Below, piece after piece: positions 55,775 to 64,000 of a stretch of DNA of 64,000 nucleotides. The position numbers were made by a program, and so were the translations under genes. This DNA comes from Flaccisagitta enflata (taxonomy: Eukaryota; Chaetognatha; Sagittoidea; Aphragmophora). Each line of letters opens with the position of its first letter. Within the stretch, counting starts at the first letter, position 1. The notes under the pieces were generated by a model that worked only from the letters and a program-made list of their open reading frames with translations, did not search any database and was not told where the DNA came from. The stretch covers positions 8,804,001 through 8,868,000 of the forward strand of contig OZ231127.1 in assembly GCA_965153355.1 (NCBI GenBank), given 5' to 3'.

Positions 55775-57105
55775 CGCAAGCTTGCCTCAAACCTACGCTG
55801 CCCCTCCTCCAAACCCCACATCTCAATGAGGCGCTTCCTACGACGCCACTCCCTCCTGCGAGCCTTCTCCTCCTCAGTCCTGCCCCCGCCGCCACCACCA
55901 CAACCAACAGGCACCCCACCGCCACCACCTCCAGCAGGCGCCCCACCGCCACCACCTCCAGCAGCTGGCCCCACATCCCCGACCTCATCCACCACCACCA
56001 GGTCCCCCCATGCAACACCAGCCTCCTCCTCACCGGCCTCCTCCTCATCAGCAACCAGCCGCTGACACCCAAAAGCCTCCGGGGGGGCAAATTGCGGAAA
56101 TGGCGGGAATCTATGATCCCTCCCGTCATCCCACATCCTCTCGTCATCCACCTTCTTCCTGATGCTGCCAAGAAGGACCACCATGTCCTCCTCCCCAAGA
56201 CGCTGCGAACCAAGGGCGGCACGGAACCGCTCCACAACCTTCCGGGGCTTCCATGGACATACGCCCCCCAACGTCTCCCACCGCAGCGCCTTGTACATAG
56301 CGGGGTCGAAGGATGACCACGCCACCATCATCCGGAAGCTCCGAACCAACACCATCATGGAATCCCTGATGACCTTGTCCTCGGACCAAAACATCACCGA
56401 GACCAAGGAGAGTGCCAAAAAAAAATCGTAGGCCATGGCGTCGGCGTCGTAGACGTCCCTCAGGATGAGAAAATCGTCCCGCCCCCGATCCTGACACAAG
56501 ATCTGTGCCACATGGAGACGAGGAAAGTCCACATGGGGCACATGATGGAAGGACAGAAGCCCCAAGTTCCTCATCATCATACTTCTTTGACGACCCGACG
56601 CCTCATCCCACTCCACCTCCATCCCCTCAAGCGACCGCAGACGCAACTTCCCATCCGGCATCCTACACCCAGCACCCCTTTCCACATCCGCCGCACGCTC
56701 ACCACCAGCCTCCAGCAACCTCAAAAAATTGGCCCTACCGCCACCATCACCCCCACCACCCACAACGGCGCCACCACCACCCCCGACGGCACCACGGCCG
56801 CCGCCACCACCACCCCCGACGACACCACGGCCGCCGCCAACACCAGCTTTACCACGATTCGCTATCTTGAAAAAACGTTTGCCGACAATGAAAGAGTTTA
56901 AAAAATTGTCTCCAAAAATCGTCGCCAAGTAAGGGAGAAACGAAAATCCACTATCTGTAAACAAAGAAGCATCAGCAAAGGCATGGAAAAATAAAGACAG
57001 CAAACACAACGGCAATAGCAATGGCATTGGCAATGGCAACGGTAACATCATAAGCAATGACAGAAAGAGGCGCAAATAGGCGGCACACAAAATAAGGCAC
57101 AACAA
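55213..57105 (-). CDS. ORF3 of the BEL/Pao element, function unknown
   Basis: This frame follows pol after one UGA codon, in the same frame. It begins at a Leu codon, and the first Met is about 18 residues in. Residues 2-41 are strongly hydrophobic (Leu/Met/Pro-rich), like a signal peptide or membrane segment. Gly-rich stretches occupy about 88-124 and 382-408. Between them, residues 125-380 look like a globular domain that I do not recognise (WSEDKVIRDSMM, LGGVCPWKPRKVVERF). After residue 410 the protein is Arg/Glu-rich and then runs into a wrong frame near residue 444. The position downstream of pol is where some BEL elements carry env-like genes, but I see no second membrane anchor, cleavage site or cysteine pattern of an envelope protein. 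The opposite strand is also open (GC-rich DNA), but the minus strand fits the retroelement. Confidence 0.6.
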   Translation of the reverse strand: MLCLILCAAYLRLFLSLLMMLPLPLPMPLLLPLCLLSLFFHAFADASLFTDSGFSFLPYLATIFGDNFLNSFIVGKRFFKIANRGKAGVGGGRGVVGGGGGGGRGAVGGGGGAVVGGGGDGGGRANFLRLLEAGGERAADVERGAGCRMPDGKLRLRSLEGMEVEWDEASGRQRSMMMRNLGLLSFHHVPHVDFPRLHVAQILCQDRGRDDFLILRDVYDADAMAYDFFLALSLVSVMFWSEDKVIRDSMMVLVRSFRMMVAWSSFDPAMYKALRWETLGGVCPWKPRKVVERFRAALGSQRLGEEDMVVLLGSIRKKVDDERMWDDGRDHRFPPFPQFAPPEAFGCQRLVADEEEAGEEEAGVAWGDLVVVDEVGDVGPAAGGGGGGAPAGGGGGGVPVGCGGGGGGRTEEEKARRREWRRRKRLIEMWGLEEGQRRFEASLRCGGVVRRRLSGASERRRSGASGRRRSDAGEKRSGASKKRRSGASEKRRCGASERRRSGASEKRSGFARLRDVGVVRLRGGIAVRMGVGARWCPGMPLRVSVVVCNGSAVTRRRRSAVVVMGVGSTAAEVGAVVRVPVLMWGCSRVVGQVVAACCRLVVVLAAWVSRWPLLVRGVVGQVMGLMMRRP

Positions 57106-57117
57106 TTGTAAGACTAG

Positions 57118-57120
57118 TCA
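57118..57120 (-). promoter_or_regulatory. pol stop in leaky UGA-CUA-G context
   Basis: On the minus strand the pol stop is TGA followed by CTAGTC, and ORF3 continues in the same frame. UGA-CUA-G is the best documented stop-codon readthrough context in animal genes. Confidence 0.6.
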
Positions 57121-60100
57121 TAATGGATGAGCACGTAGGGGGTCCAATTCCAGCCGAACCACCTTGGTCCGATCACGCGAAAAGACCTTGCCACCAGGGA
57201 CGCGGATGTCCACCGACCGCACCAGCTCCCCCCCATCTGTTGCCACCACCACACCAGTCTTCCAATCGCTACGACGGAATTGCTCATCCACCATCAAAAC
57301 CACATCACCCACCTTCAAACTATCCTCCTCCTGGCGCCACTTTGGCCGAGCTTGCAAGGCCGCCACATAATCCCTGGACCACCGCCGCCAAAACCCATCC
57401 ACCAGAGAACGGGACTGGCGCCATGAGTAGCGAAGAACCTCAGCATCCGGCGGCGATAAAGGAAGGATGTCATCAAAGGAATGAGAAACCACGCCGGGGC
57501 ACAAAAAATCCATCGGAGTCAAAGCGCGCTCACACCCAGGATCACCGCTCACATACGTAATGGGCCGAGAATTCATGGTGTACTCCACCTGTGCCAACAC
57601 CGTGGTCAAAGTCTCAATACTAATGTTGTCCTGCTGAACCAGAAAAGACAAGTGCCGCTTCTCCGAACGGATCAACCGCTCCCAAACACCCCCACGGTGA
57701 GCAGCCACGGGCGGATTAAAGGTCCACTCCACCCCAAACACCTGCAGGTCCTTTGAAGTCGTAGAATTCCATGCCTCCACTTCGGCCCTCAAGTCCTTCT
57801 CGGCCGCCACAAAATTAGACCCGTTGTCGCTCCACAATCGACGAACCCCAGGCCGACGAGCGCGGAAACGCTGGAAGGCGTCCAAAAAGCACGATGCACT
57901 CATGTCCCGAAGCACCTCAAAATGGACCGCACGAACCGCCAAACACGTAAAGAGCACCACATAAACCTTATGGAAGGCACGGCCAACAATCTTGCAACGG
58001 TACGGCCCAAAACAGTCCACACCAGTAACGCCAAACGCAACGCCAGCCGTCACTCTCTCAACAGGAAGCGGAGCCATCAACTGAGACTGCGGCGCCTTGA
58101 ACAGCCGCTGACAAGGCACACAGGCATTGACCACTCGAGAGACAGTCCTCCTCCCCTGCGTAATCCAAAAACGACGCCGCAGGTCCCCCAACGTCTGATC
58201 AACGCCGGCATGCAACAACCGCTCATGGGTGAAGCGAACAAGGCACAACACCACCTCCGAAGTATGAGGCAAAATTACCGGAGACCGCGTATCAAAAGGA
58301 AGATCCACCGCCGCAGCCAGACGACCACCACACCGCAAAAGACCGACGCCGTCAGTGAAAGGATTCAGGGTAACAATAGAAGAACGCTTCCCGACGCCGC
58401 CCCCAGGCAACGCCGCCAATTCAGCACGAAACGCGTGACGCTGCACGGCCAAAAGAACCTGCGTCTCCGCATCGCCGACATCCTTCAAAGTCAAGAATCC
58501 AACAGCGCCGACGCTACCACGACGCCGCCGCACCCATAGCCGCAGCGACCTCCGCACCCATGCAACACGACGCAGAAGAACCATCCAATCCGACGCACGA
58601 GTCGCCAAGGCCAGCACCCAGTCCCACGGCGGCGGTGCCACCGCCACAGAAGTCGCCAAGATATGCGCCGGAAACGGCTTGGACGCCACCACCTTACTAG
58701 GCCAAAATGCCTCCCGCTGCCAAAGAAAGTCGGGACCATGATGAAATCGGTGCCACTTTGGATCAGATGCCGCCAACCCCCTGGAACAATCATCGGCCGG
58801 ATTCTCCGCAGACGGCACATACCGCCACTCGTCAACCTTCGTCAGGACCTGAATCTCGGAGAGGCGATTGGCAAAATAAATCTTGAAACGCGTACTGACA
58901 TCATTCAACTGCTTGATGACACACTCAGAGTCAGTCCACATCACAACAAGACCAAAACGCTCCGACTCCCGCTCAATGCCAGCCCGCATTCTAGCTGCCA
59001 AACGCGCCGCCTGCAACTCCAAACGCGGCATCGAGTCATTGTGACCCGCCAATGCATCCTTCAGCGGGACAACATGGGCCTTCGCACACACAAGAGCCAC
59101 ATGAATCGAACCGTCCGGCGCCTCCCTCCGAATGTACCCAGAAGCACCAAAAGCCTCAGGAGAAGCGTCGCTAAACATGTGGAGCTCGGGCGTCGCCCAC
59201 TGTGTCGCCAGCGTTGCTGTCCAGCGCTCAATAACCAGACCAGATATGAGAGGAATCTGCCGCTGCCAATCCGCAAAGGCCTCAGTAATAGCCAACGGCA
59301 ACAGATCCTTATCATCCCAACCAGCCACCGCCTTCACAGCCTGCTGAAAAATCTTCCGGGCGTTTATGATCAGCAGGTCCAAAAAACCCATCGGATCATA
59401 AAAAGAAGCGCTTACCTTCAACATCTGCCGCTTATTCCTAACGGACAGACCAACCCTCTCCGAATCCGGCAGGAAATAAAATGAGTCAGTCTCAAAGGAA
59501 TATTTCATCCCCAAAATCTTATCCATCTCAACCGGCGCCCCAGGCGCGTCACTAGGAGCGCCGCTTGTTGCCTTGGCGCTGTCGTCAATCCCCTCCAGAG
59601 CGGCCGGGTGACTTGATTTCCACTTGCAAAGGGTAAACCCGCCATCCTTCAACGCCGCAGTCGAGTCAACGCAAAACTTCGATGCCACCACAACACCGCG
59701 CAACGACTTAACCAAATCATCCACATACATGTTCCTAAGGACCGCCTCCCGAACCAAACGGTCATAGTCCAGATCCGGGCGACAAATGTGATGGCGCAAT
59801 GTGAAGGTTGAAACACAAGACGAACTCCTCGCACCAAACACGTGGCCCAAAAATCCATTGAGGACAATATCCATCATCGTCATGTCCTTGAACCAAAAAT
59901 AACGAAATGCGCCGGCATCCCGCTCATCAATGTAGACCTCATGAAAGAAGTCTTTCACGTCGGCACCCACCGCCACCTCACCCCCATCACGAAAACGCAT
60001 AATGACGCCCCGAATATCGCACGCCGGCGCCGGACCATCAAGGAGAAAGTCATTCAGACAAATACCACCCGCTTTAGCCTTACAATCATGGCAGACCCGG

Positions 60101-61137
60101 ACCTGCCCTGGCTTGCCCGGCTTGTCCGCCACATGGATCGGAATTGTCCACCGCGGCCGATCCGCCGGATGCTGACGGTGTGCCTCCAAGTCCACCTCCA
60201 CCACGCGACCCCCTTCGACAAACTTGGCCATGGTCTCAAAGGTGATACGACAACGCTCAGGATCACGCAGCATCTGCCTACCCGTCCGACGCAGCCTATC
60301 CAGGGCCATAGAGTCTGAATCAACAGCATTCAGTTTTGCCGCCGCCGCTTCACGCCCCTCCGGATACATAAGACCAACCCGGTAACGCTTGACCACCGGA
60401 TCCCACCGGATCGTCTCCTCCAACTGGCGTATCGCATACTTATCCTCCAAAGACCAAGCCTCAGCACCCTCATCAACCCTCTCAAAGCCTCGAGCAAAAA
60501 ACGCTCGCAAATCATCCGAGACGTCCGGGCCAAGACTCGAAAAGGAAGCATGATTGCAAGAAAAACAATGAGCAGCAGATGACGCCCTGGGCCCCAACAA
60601 CGCCCACCCCAAGTCCGTCGCCACGCCCACAGGAAGCGCATCGCCACCATCACACCGCTCGCCGAGTGTCCACAGTCTGGCATGTTCCGCACCAATGATC
60701 ACGCCTATCTGGACTTCAGGCCTCCCCCCATCAGGAGACCCATCCCGGAATGCAGGGAACTTAACCCCCTCCAAATGATCCATCCCCTCGATGTCAGAAT
60801 CCCGTGGAGGCCGGTCATCGTGAGAAGCAATAATATCCCCAAAGATAGCATTGGTGAGAGCCACCTCCAAACCATTCAGGCCCACGACTGACACCGTCGC
60901 AATCTCCCTTTCGCTTTCCACGCTATGATCCAACGTCGTAACGCACATTCTGACCTTCTGACCCACGATACCCAACCTCCTCGCAATGTCCCTAGAGACC
61001 ACATGGCGAGTACTGCCGCCATCCAACAGCGCATACGACTCCACCGAATTCCCCTTCCCATCCGTTACAAACAGGGGAACAATAAGCCTCCAAGCCCCCT
61101 CCTCCCCACCAATCCGGAAGACCATGTGCTGTGGCAT
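57118..61137 (-). CDS. pol: BEL/Pao Pol polyprotein
   Basis: An intact frame of 1339 residues encodes the enzymes that copy and integrate the element. In order: a retropepsin-like protease of the Pao type (LLDGGST at about 37-43, with Gly where DSG or DTG is usual); reverse transcriptase about 300-590 (Asp393 in VKDFFHEV, YVDD at 471-474); and RNase H-like domain about 640-790 (Asp657, Glu707, Asp736). The integrase zinc finger follows (His971, His976, Cys1006, Cys1009). The integrase core has Asp1041, Asp1104 and Glu1153, and the C-terminal DUF5641-like domain lies at about 1230-1330 (WRQEEDSLKVGDVVLM, KTGVV). The first ATG is at 61137, but the frame is shared with gag and separated from it by one UGA, so readthrough may produce a Gag-Pol fusion. 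Domain order PR-RT-RH-IN and YVDD identify BEL/Pao. Confidence 0.97.
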   Translation of the reverse strand: MPQHMVFRIGGEEGAWRLIVPLFVTDGKGNSVESYALLDGGSTRHVVSRDIARRLGIVGQKVRMCVTTLDHSVESEREIATVSVVGLNGLEVALTNAIFGDIIASHDDRPPRDSDIEGMDHLEGVKFPAFRDGSPDGGRPEVQIGVIIGAEHARLWTLGERCDGGDALPVGVATDLGWALLGPRASSAAHCFSCNHASFSSLGPDVSDDLRAFFARGFERVDEGAEAWSLEDKYAIRQLEETIRWDPVVKRYRVGLMYPEGREAAAAKLNAVDSDSMALDRLRRTGRQMLRDPERCRITFETMAKFVEGGRVVEVDLEAHRQHPADRPRWTIPIHVADKPGKPGQVRVCHDCKAKAGGICLNDFLLDGPAPACDIRGVIMRFRDGGEVAVGADVKDFFHEVYIDERDAGAFRYFWFKDMTMMDIVLNGFLGHVFGARSSSCVSTFTLRHHICRPDLDYDRLVREAVLRNMYVDDLVKSLRGVVVASKFCVDSTAALKDGGFTLCKWKSSHPAALEGIDDSAKATSGAPSDAPGAPVEMDKILGMKYSFETDSFYFLPDSERVGLSVRNKRQMLKVSASFYDPMGFLDLLIINARKIFQQAVKAVAGWDDKDLLPLAITEAFADWQRQIPLISGLVIERWTATLATQWATPELHMFSDASPEAFGASGYIRREAPDGSIHVALVCAKAHVVPLKDALAGHNDSMPRLELQAARLAARMRAGIERESERFGLVVMWTDSECVIKQLNDVSTRFKIYFANRLSEIQVLTKVDEWRYVPSAENPADDCSRGLAASDPKWHRFHHGPDFLWQREAFWPSKVVASKPFPAHILATSVAVAPPPWDWVLALATRASDWMVLLRRVAWVRRSLRLWVRRRRGSVGAVGFLTLKDVGDAETQVLLAVQRHAFRAELAALPGGGVGKRSSIVTLNPFTDGVGLLRCGGRLAAAVDLPFDTRSPVILPHTSEVVLCLVRFTHERLLHAGVDQTLGDLRRRFWITQGRRTVSRVVNACVPCQRLFKAPQSQLMAPLPVERVTAGVAFGVTGVDCFGPYRCKIVGRAFHKVYVVLFTCLAVRAVHFEVLRDMSASCFLDAFQRFRARRPGVRRLWSDNGSNFVAAEKDLRAEVEAWNSTTSKDLQVFGVEWTFNPPVAAHRGGVWERLIRSEKRHLSFLVQQDNISIETLTTVLAQVEYTMNSRPITYVSGDPGCERALTPMDFLCPGVVSHSFDDILPLSPPDAEVLRYSWRQSRSLVDGFWRRWSRDYVAALQARPKWRQEEDSLKVGDVVLMVDEQFRRSDWKTGVVVATDGGELVRSVDIRVPGGKVFSRDRTKVVRLELDPLRAHPL

Positions 61138-61146
61138 TGCCCCCAG

Positions 61147-61149
61147 TCA
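61147..61149 (-). promoter_or_regulatory. gag stop in UGA-CUG context
   Basis: On the minus strand gag ends in TGA followed by CTGGGG. Pol starts at an ATG four codons later in the same frame. UGA followed by C is the leakiest stop context, so this is a candidate readthrough site. Confidence 0.55.
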
Positions 61150-62082
61150 CGCATCCGGCTCAGGCGCGACTGGCGTACCACCCGCCGCCGCAGCTGCTGC
61201 GGCTGCTGCCGCCACAGCAGCTGTGGAGGGAGCTGAAACCTCAGTGTGAAGCATAGTGTGGTGCTGGCGCTTACACAGATCACAACTGATCCCTTCCTTG
61301 CACCACTTGGAAATATGACCAGTGCTCATACACCGGTAACATGCTTGAATGTTCTTGCAGAAGTCACGGCGATCCTTCACCTCCATTCCCGAAAAGACAG
61401 GACAATCTGCCAGCCCATGGTCAGCACCACATCTCGAGCATTTCGCGCCCGCTGAAGAAGCCAAGGTTGACGACGACCCACCCGGTACAGGAGAAGAACC
61501 GCCCGCAGAAGCCACTGAACCACCTGTGGACGATGACGAACCCCCAGGGGCAACTGGAGGGCCAACGGCCCCACCCTTCTGCTTCGCCGACACCCCCACA
61601 TTCGTCGACGCCACCTTCGCATAACTAGGCTGCTGCTTCTGCTGGCCGGCAGTCTTTGTCATCCGCTGCATCATCTCAAAAATGCAATGCTCCTGATCCA
61701 CGAACGACAAAAAGGCATCAAAGAGCAATTCCTCACCGGTATCATTCAAATGCTTCACAGCCTTCTTCGACCACTTCAGCGCCAGATGCAGAAGCTTCTT
61801 CTGGAGAACAGCCTCCACCAACATCTTGCTGTCAAAGTCTGCCAACCTGCCCTCCTCCAAGGCATAGGTATGAATGCTAAGAATCTTAGTGTAAAAATCC
61901 AACAAAGCATTTGGATCCTTCGCAGCAACGGCCTTCCCCTGCAACACTTCCTCCATCATATCCATAGGAGTCTCCTTGCGCATCCCAAACTTCAACGTCA
62001 ACCTATTACTGGCCGACTCAAACGCCGCCGCGGCATCCGCCTTAAAGGTCTCTGCCTCCACCAATTTGAAGGCAGAACCACC
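61147..62082 (-). CDS. gag: BEL/Pao Gag, C-terminal part
   Basis: The frame of at least 305 residues carries the end of the DUF1759-type capsid region (about 1-150: LVEAETF, LLDFYTKILSIHTYALEEG, MLVEAVLQKKLLHLALKW). A low-complexity Gly/Ser linker follows (about 160-205). Next is a nucleocapsid with three zinc-binding motifs: Cys209-Cys212-His216-Cys221; Cys242-Cys245-His250-Cys255; and Cys261-Cys264-His268/269-His273, the CxxC...HHTMLH motif characteristic of BEL Gag. An Ala-rich tail ends at UGA. The frame has no ATG at its 5' end because a frame break separates it from the preceding capsid segment. Nucleocapsid binds the element's RNA during packaging. Confidence 0.9.
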   Translation of the reverse strand, partial: GGSAFKLVEAETFKADAAAAFESASNRLTLKFGMRKETPMDMMEEVLQGKAVAAKDPNALLDFYTKILSIHTYALEEGRLADFDSKMLVEAVLQKKLLHLALKWSKKAVKHLNDTGEELLFDAFLSFVDQEHCIFEMMQRMTKTAGQQKQQPSYAKVASTNVGVSAKQKGGAVGPPVAPGGSSSSTGGSVASAGGSSPVPGGSSSTLASSAGAKCSRCGADHGLADCPVFSGMEVKDRRDFCKNIQACYRCMSTGHISKWCKEGISCDLCKRQHHTMLHTEVSAPSTAAVAAAAAAAAAAGGTPVAPEPDA

Positions 62083-62204
62083 AAAAAGTGCTGGATCTCA
62101 TGCAACTTGTGCCTATCGGATATGCTCGGATGTTCCACCGCCGTGATGAATGCTTTCATCTGCTTAACAAAGGCCCACTTCTTGCCCCCGTTATATTTCG
62201 CCTA
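62066..62204 (-). pseudogene. Gag middle segment in a third frame
   Basis: The start of the conserved capsid region (KYNGGKKWAFVKQMKAFI, then a segment on to about 62085) is encoded in a frame different from both the upstream and the downstream gag frames. It is bounded upstream by an in-frame TAG near 62203. Two single-base-type breaks therefore disrupt gag in this copy, near a run of five G at 62185-62189 and a run of five T at 62083-62087 (minus strand). Both breaks lie at homopolymers, so old mutation and sequencing error are both possible. Confidence 0.7.
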
Positions 62205-64000
62205 GACTCTTTCATCAAGGCCAAGGCCGCCGCCTGAGTCTGGATTTCCACCAGACGGCCCAATTCTACGGACCCCGTCGCCTCAGGCGTGACCACCGGC
62301 GCAGGATCGCCAACGGGGAATGTAGACCATCCCCCCTCACACTCAGGGGGAGCAAGCGGTAATTGCGTCGGCTCCACCCGTGCTGCTTGACCAACCGGCG
62401 ACGCCGCCGGACTTTGCGCCAATGGGGGCTTCTGTAATACAGGCGATGCCAGCGGAGCCTTCACCCTCCTCTGGCGATGTTTCTGAACCAGGCTGTTCTT
62501 AATTGCCACCTTCATATCCGCCTCCTCCTTCTCAACCCTTTTTACTCTGACCAGCTGCTCCAGATGCCGCAGCTGGTCGTCAACTAGCTTAGCCGCCCTG
62601 TACACGTCCCCTCCATCATCCCCGGCCTGCTGCCGCTGCCGAGCCACATCTGCCACTACTGGCGGTTTTGACCCCGCCCCAACCCGAACTGGAGACTTAA
62701 TGCTTACATGTTTCTGCTCCGTCCCAGAAACTGGGGCCGCCCGAGTAGGCCCCTGTGAACCACCCTCAATCGGTATCACAGACGCCTCTTCGGTTGTCCT
62801 ATAACTCAGAGACAAACCGCCTGGTGGGGACCCATGTGTCTCAGATGAAGCCCTACCTGGGGAATCCCGCACTCCCCCTTCTGCGACTTGACCATCAGCA
62901 TTCGACGGCGTCGCCGCCGCCCTTTCAACATCACTGCTGCTATCGCCTGTGCCTTTTGTGGGGTCCTCATCCCCCCCGCCGATGAAGAACTGCACTACTG
63001 ATTTGTTCAAACGAGACAGCAACGAAGGGCCCTTCGCAGGCAACACCTGGGTCCGATCCACAGGGACCCCCTCAATACCTGCTAGCGGGTCCAAAGGAGG
63101 ATGCGACGCAGTGGCTGCAGTAGGTGGAAGGGAAGTTTGGGCATCTGTCTCCGGGCCTAATGCACTGCCCGCCACACCCGTCATAACCCCATCACCAGTG
63201 CCCGCACCACCGTTCCCCGCCCGACCCCCGCCAATACCCTCATCCTCCCCCATGTCTGATGAATCCACAATGCGTGTCGACGACGCCGGGAGATTACCCC
63301 CATCCACCCATCGTCGCGTTTGCTCCCCAACCGCCTCGTCGCCCAACTCCACGCCCATGGACTCATACTCAAATTGGGGTCTCTCCTCATTCCTCTCAAT
63401 TATCCGCAACTGCTCTTCATGGGCCCTGTTGATTGATCCCACCTTTGACCGATGCAGTTCATCATCCAATGCCATGCGTCTACGTATTTCCTCCGTTTGT
63501 TGAATTGACCTCGCCAGTGCAATCTCGTTCTCCTGTCTATTTCGTTCCGCCCGGCTATTTTCCCGCGACAAATCCTCATCCCTTTCATTCTGCGACTGAA
63601 CAGATCTAATAGTCGATGCCCTACTTTTCGTAGAATGTCCATCGCTGCCCGAATGCGTGGACGACGGTCCCTCACGTCTTCTCGTTCTATTCAGATCTAT
63701 TGCCTCCCTTGTTGCATTCGCAAAATGTATGCTGATGCCATTCGTCGGGTCCGTTCTTGGGTCCGGTCCAATTGGAGATACCTGCACGGGAGGTACCTCC
63801 AACAGGAGCGGATAATCACTCTCGAGACTCTCTTCGTAGGCCACCAGACGCCCCCGCAGTGTCCTACCCTCGATCTCGGCCTCCCTTGTGAAAACGACCG
63901 TGCCCCTATATCCATCCGACACCTCTTCATGATAACGTGCAAAATTTTCCACAGCCAAATTGGCTGCCGCCCGTATTTCCGGGTTTGACCCAGGCTGTGT
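62156..64000 (-). CDS. gag: BEL/Pao Gag, N-terminal part (cut by the window edge)
   Basis: The frame is open from the window edge to 62156. The usual-looking start at 63958 is a Leu codon, and the frame continues upstream of it, so the true start lies outside. At least 615 residues precede the capsid region. A charged coiled coil lies at about 122-195 of the part counted from 63958 (ENEIALARSIQQTEEIRRRM). Long Ser/Gly/Pro-rich disordered stretches follow, with a second helical, basic segment near 440-505 (RHLEQLVRVKRVEKEEADMK). Coiled-coil Gag N-termini are usual in BEL elements, but this one is unusually long. It might include an extra protein fused to Gag. Confidence 0.7.
   Translation of the reverse strand, partial: TQPGSNPEIRAAANLAVENFARYHEEVSDGYRGTVVFTREAEIEGRTLRGRLVAYEESLESDYPLLLEVPPVQVSPIGPDPRTDPTNGISIHFANATREAIDLNRTRRREGPSSTHSGSDGHSTKSRASTIRSVQSQNERDEDLSRENSRAERNRQENEIALARSIQQTEEIRRRMALDDELHRSKVGSINRAHEEQLRIIERNEERPQFEYESMGVELGDEAVGEQTRRWVDGGNLPASSTRIVDSSDMGEDEGIGGGRAGNGGAGTGDGVMTGVAGSALGPETDAQTSLPPTAATASHPPLDPLAGIEGVPVDRTQVLPAKGPSLLSRLNKSVVQFFIGGGDEDPTKGTGDSSSDVERAAATPSNADGQVAEGGVRDSPGRASSETHGSPPGGLSLSYRTTEEASVIPIEGGSQGPTRAAPVSGTEQKHVSIKSPVRVGAGSKPPVVADVARQRQQAGDDGGDVYRAAKLVDDQLRHLEQLVRVKRVEKEEADMKVAIKNSLVQKHRQRRVKAPLASPVLQKPPLAQSPAASPVGQAARVEPTQLPLAPPECEGGWSTFPVGDPAPVVTPEATGSVELGRLVEIQTQAAALALMKESRRNITGARSGPLLSR

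Larger units (their letters stand above)
54298..64000 (-). mobile_element. BEL/Pao LTR retrotransposon, 5' end outside the window
   Basis: The element covers at least 9.7 kb: (5' LTR and primer binding site beyond the edge)-gag-pol-ORF3-PPT-3' LTR. Pol is intact, while gag has two frame breaks and ORF3 one. Base composition is distinctly more GC-rich than the surrounding DNA. BEL/Pao elements replicate through an RNA intermediate in virus-like particles and occur only in animals. Confidence 0.93.

Noticed and set aside
55740-55800. Programmed frameshift in ORF3
   Set aside because: The sequence at the frame change lacks a slippery heptamer, so loss of a base is the simpler explanation.
55052-56316. 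Long Pro/Thr/His-rich plus-strand frames (337 and 391 codons)
   Set aside because: They are antisense to ORF3 of the retroelement and arise from its GC-rich codons and Gly- and Arg/Glu-rich repeats.
57118-61137. Retrovirus or Gypsy element as source of pol
   Set aside because: Integrase after RNase H is shared with Gypsy, but the Pao-type protease, the CxxC...HHTMLH Gag motif and the DUF5641-like C-terminus mark BEL/Pao.

Overview
This is a window of animal (metazoan) nuclear DNA, AT-rich over most of its length, in which I find no convincing host gene. The animal assignment rests on the BEL/Pao retrotransposon at the right end, a superfamily known only from metazoans. The very dense microsatellites and the short repeats with a microsatellite core suggest an invertebrate, perhaps marine, but I cannot name the group. 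About 54 kb of the 64 kb is layered repeats: foldback DNA transposons, a family of short structured elements, minisatellites and long tracts of GA, CA, TTTC, TTC, TTG and AATG.

Layout. Positions 1-5.4 kb hold a 602-bp CTAG-ended element and a 3.2-kb TA-flanked foldback that carries a hAT-type element with a perfect 8-bp target duplication. Positions 5.4-11.5 kb hold repeat family R, interrupted by a 767-bp TA-flanked element, an 89-bp MITE and a 2.1-kb giant hairpin. Positions 11.9-19 kb are mostly single-copy AT-rich DNA with a 54-bp minisatellite and one small MITE. Positions 19.4-35 kb mix palindromic minisatellite elements, a second giant hairpin, an array of 108-112-bp repeats and many structured elements. 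Positions 35-52 kb are dominated by long microsatellites. Positions 52.2-54.3 kb hold a degenerate ~180-bp tandem repeat and a 1.3-kb TA-flanked element. From 54.3 kb to the right edge lies a BEL/Pao element on the minus strand: 3' LTR, polypurine tract, an unrecognised ORF3, pol and gag. Its 5' LTR lies outside the window.

Two signals stand out. First, more than twenty copies of a short repeat (mostly 140-270 bp) share a 5' hairpin, a tetranucleotide core, a third arm complementary to the hairpin and a terminal 3' hairpin. The paired segments change together from copy to copy. This architecture resembles non-autonomous Helentron/Helitron2 elements (HINEs). Second, the C-terminal part of gag, pol and ORF3 lie in one frame, separated only by two UGA codons in leaky contexts (UGA-CUG and UGA-CUA-G), which suggests expression by stop-codon readthrough. 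Gag itself and the end of ORF3 carry frame breaks, so this copy is probably inactive.
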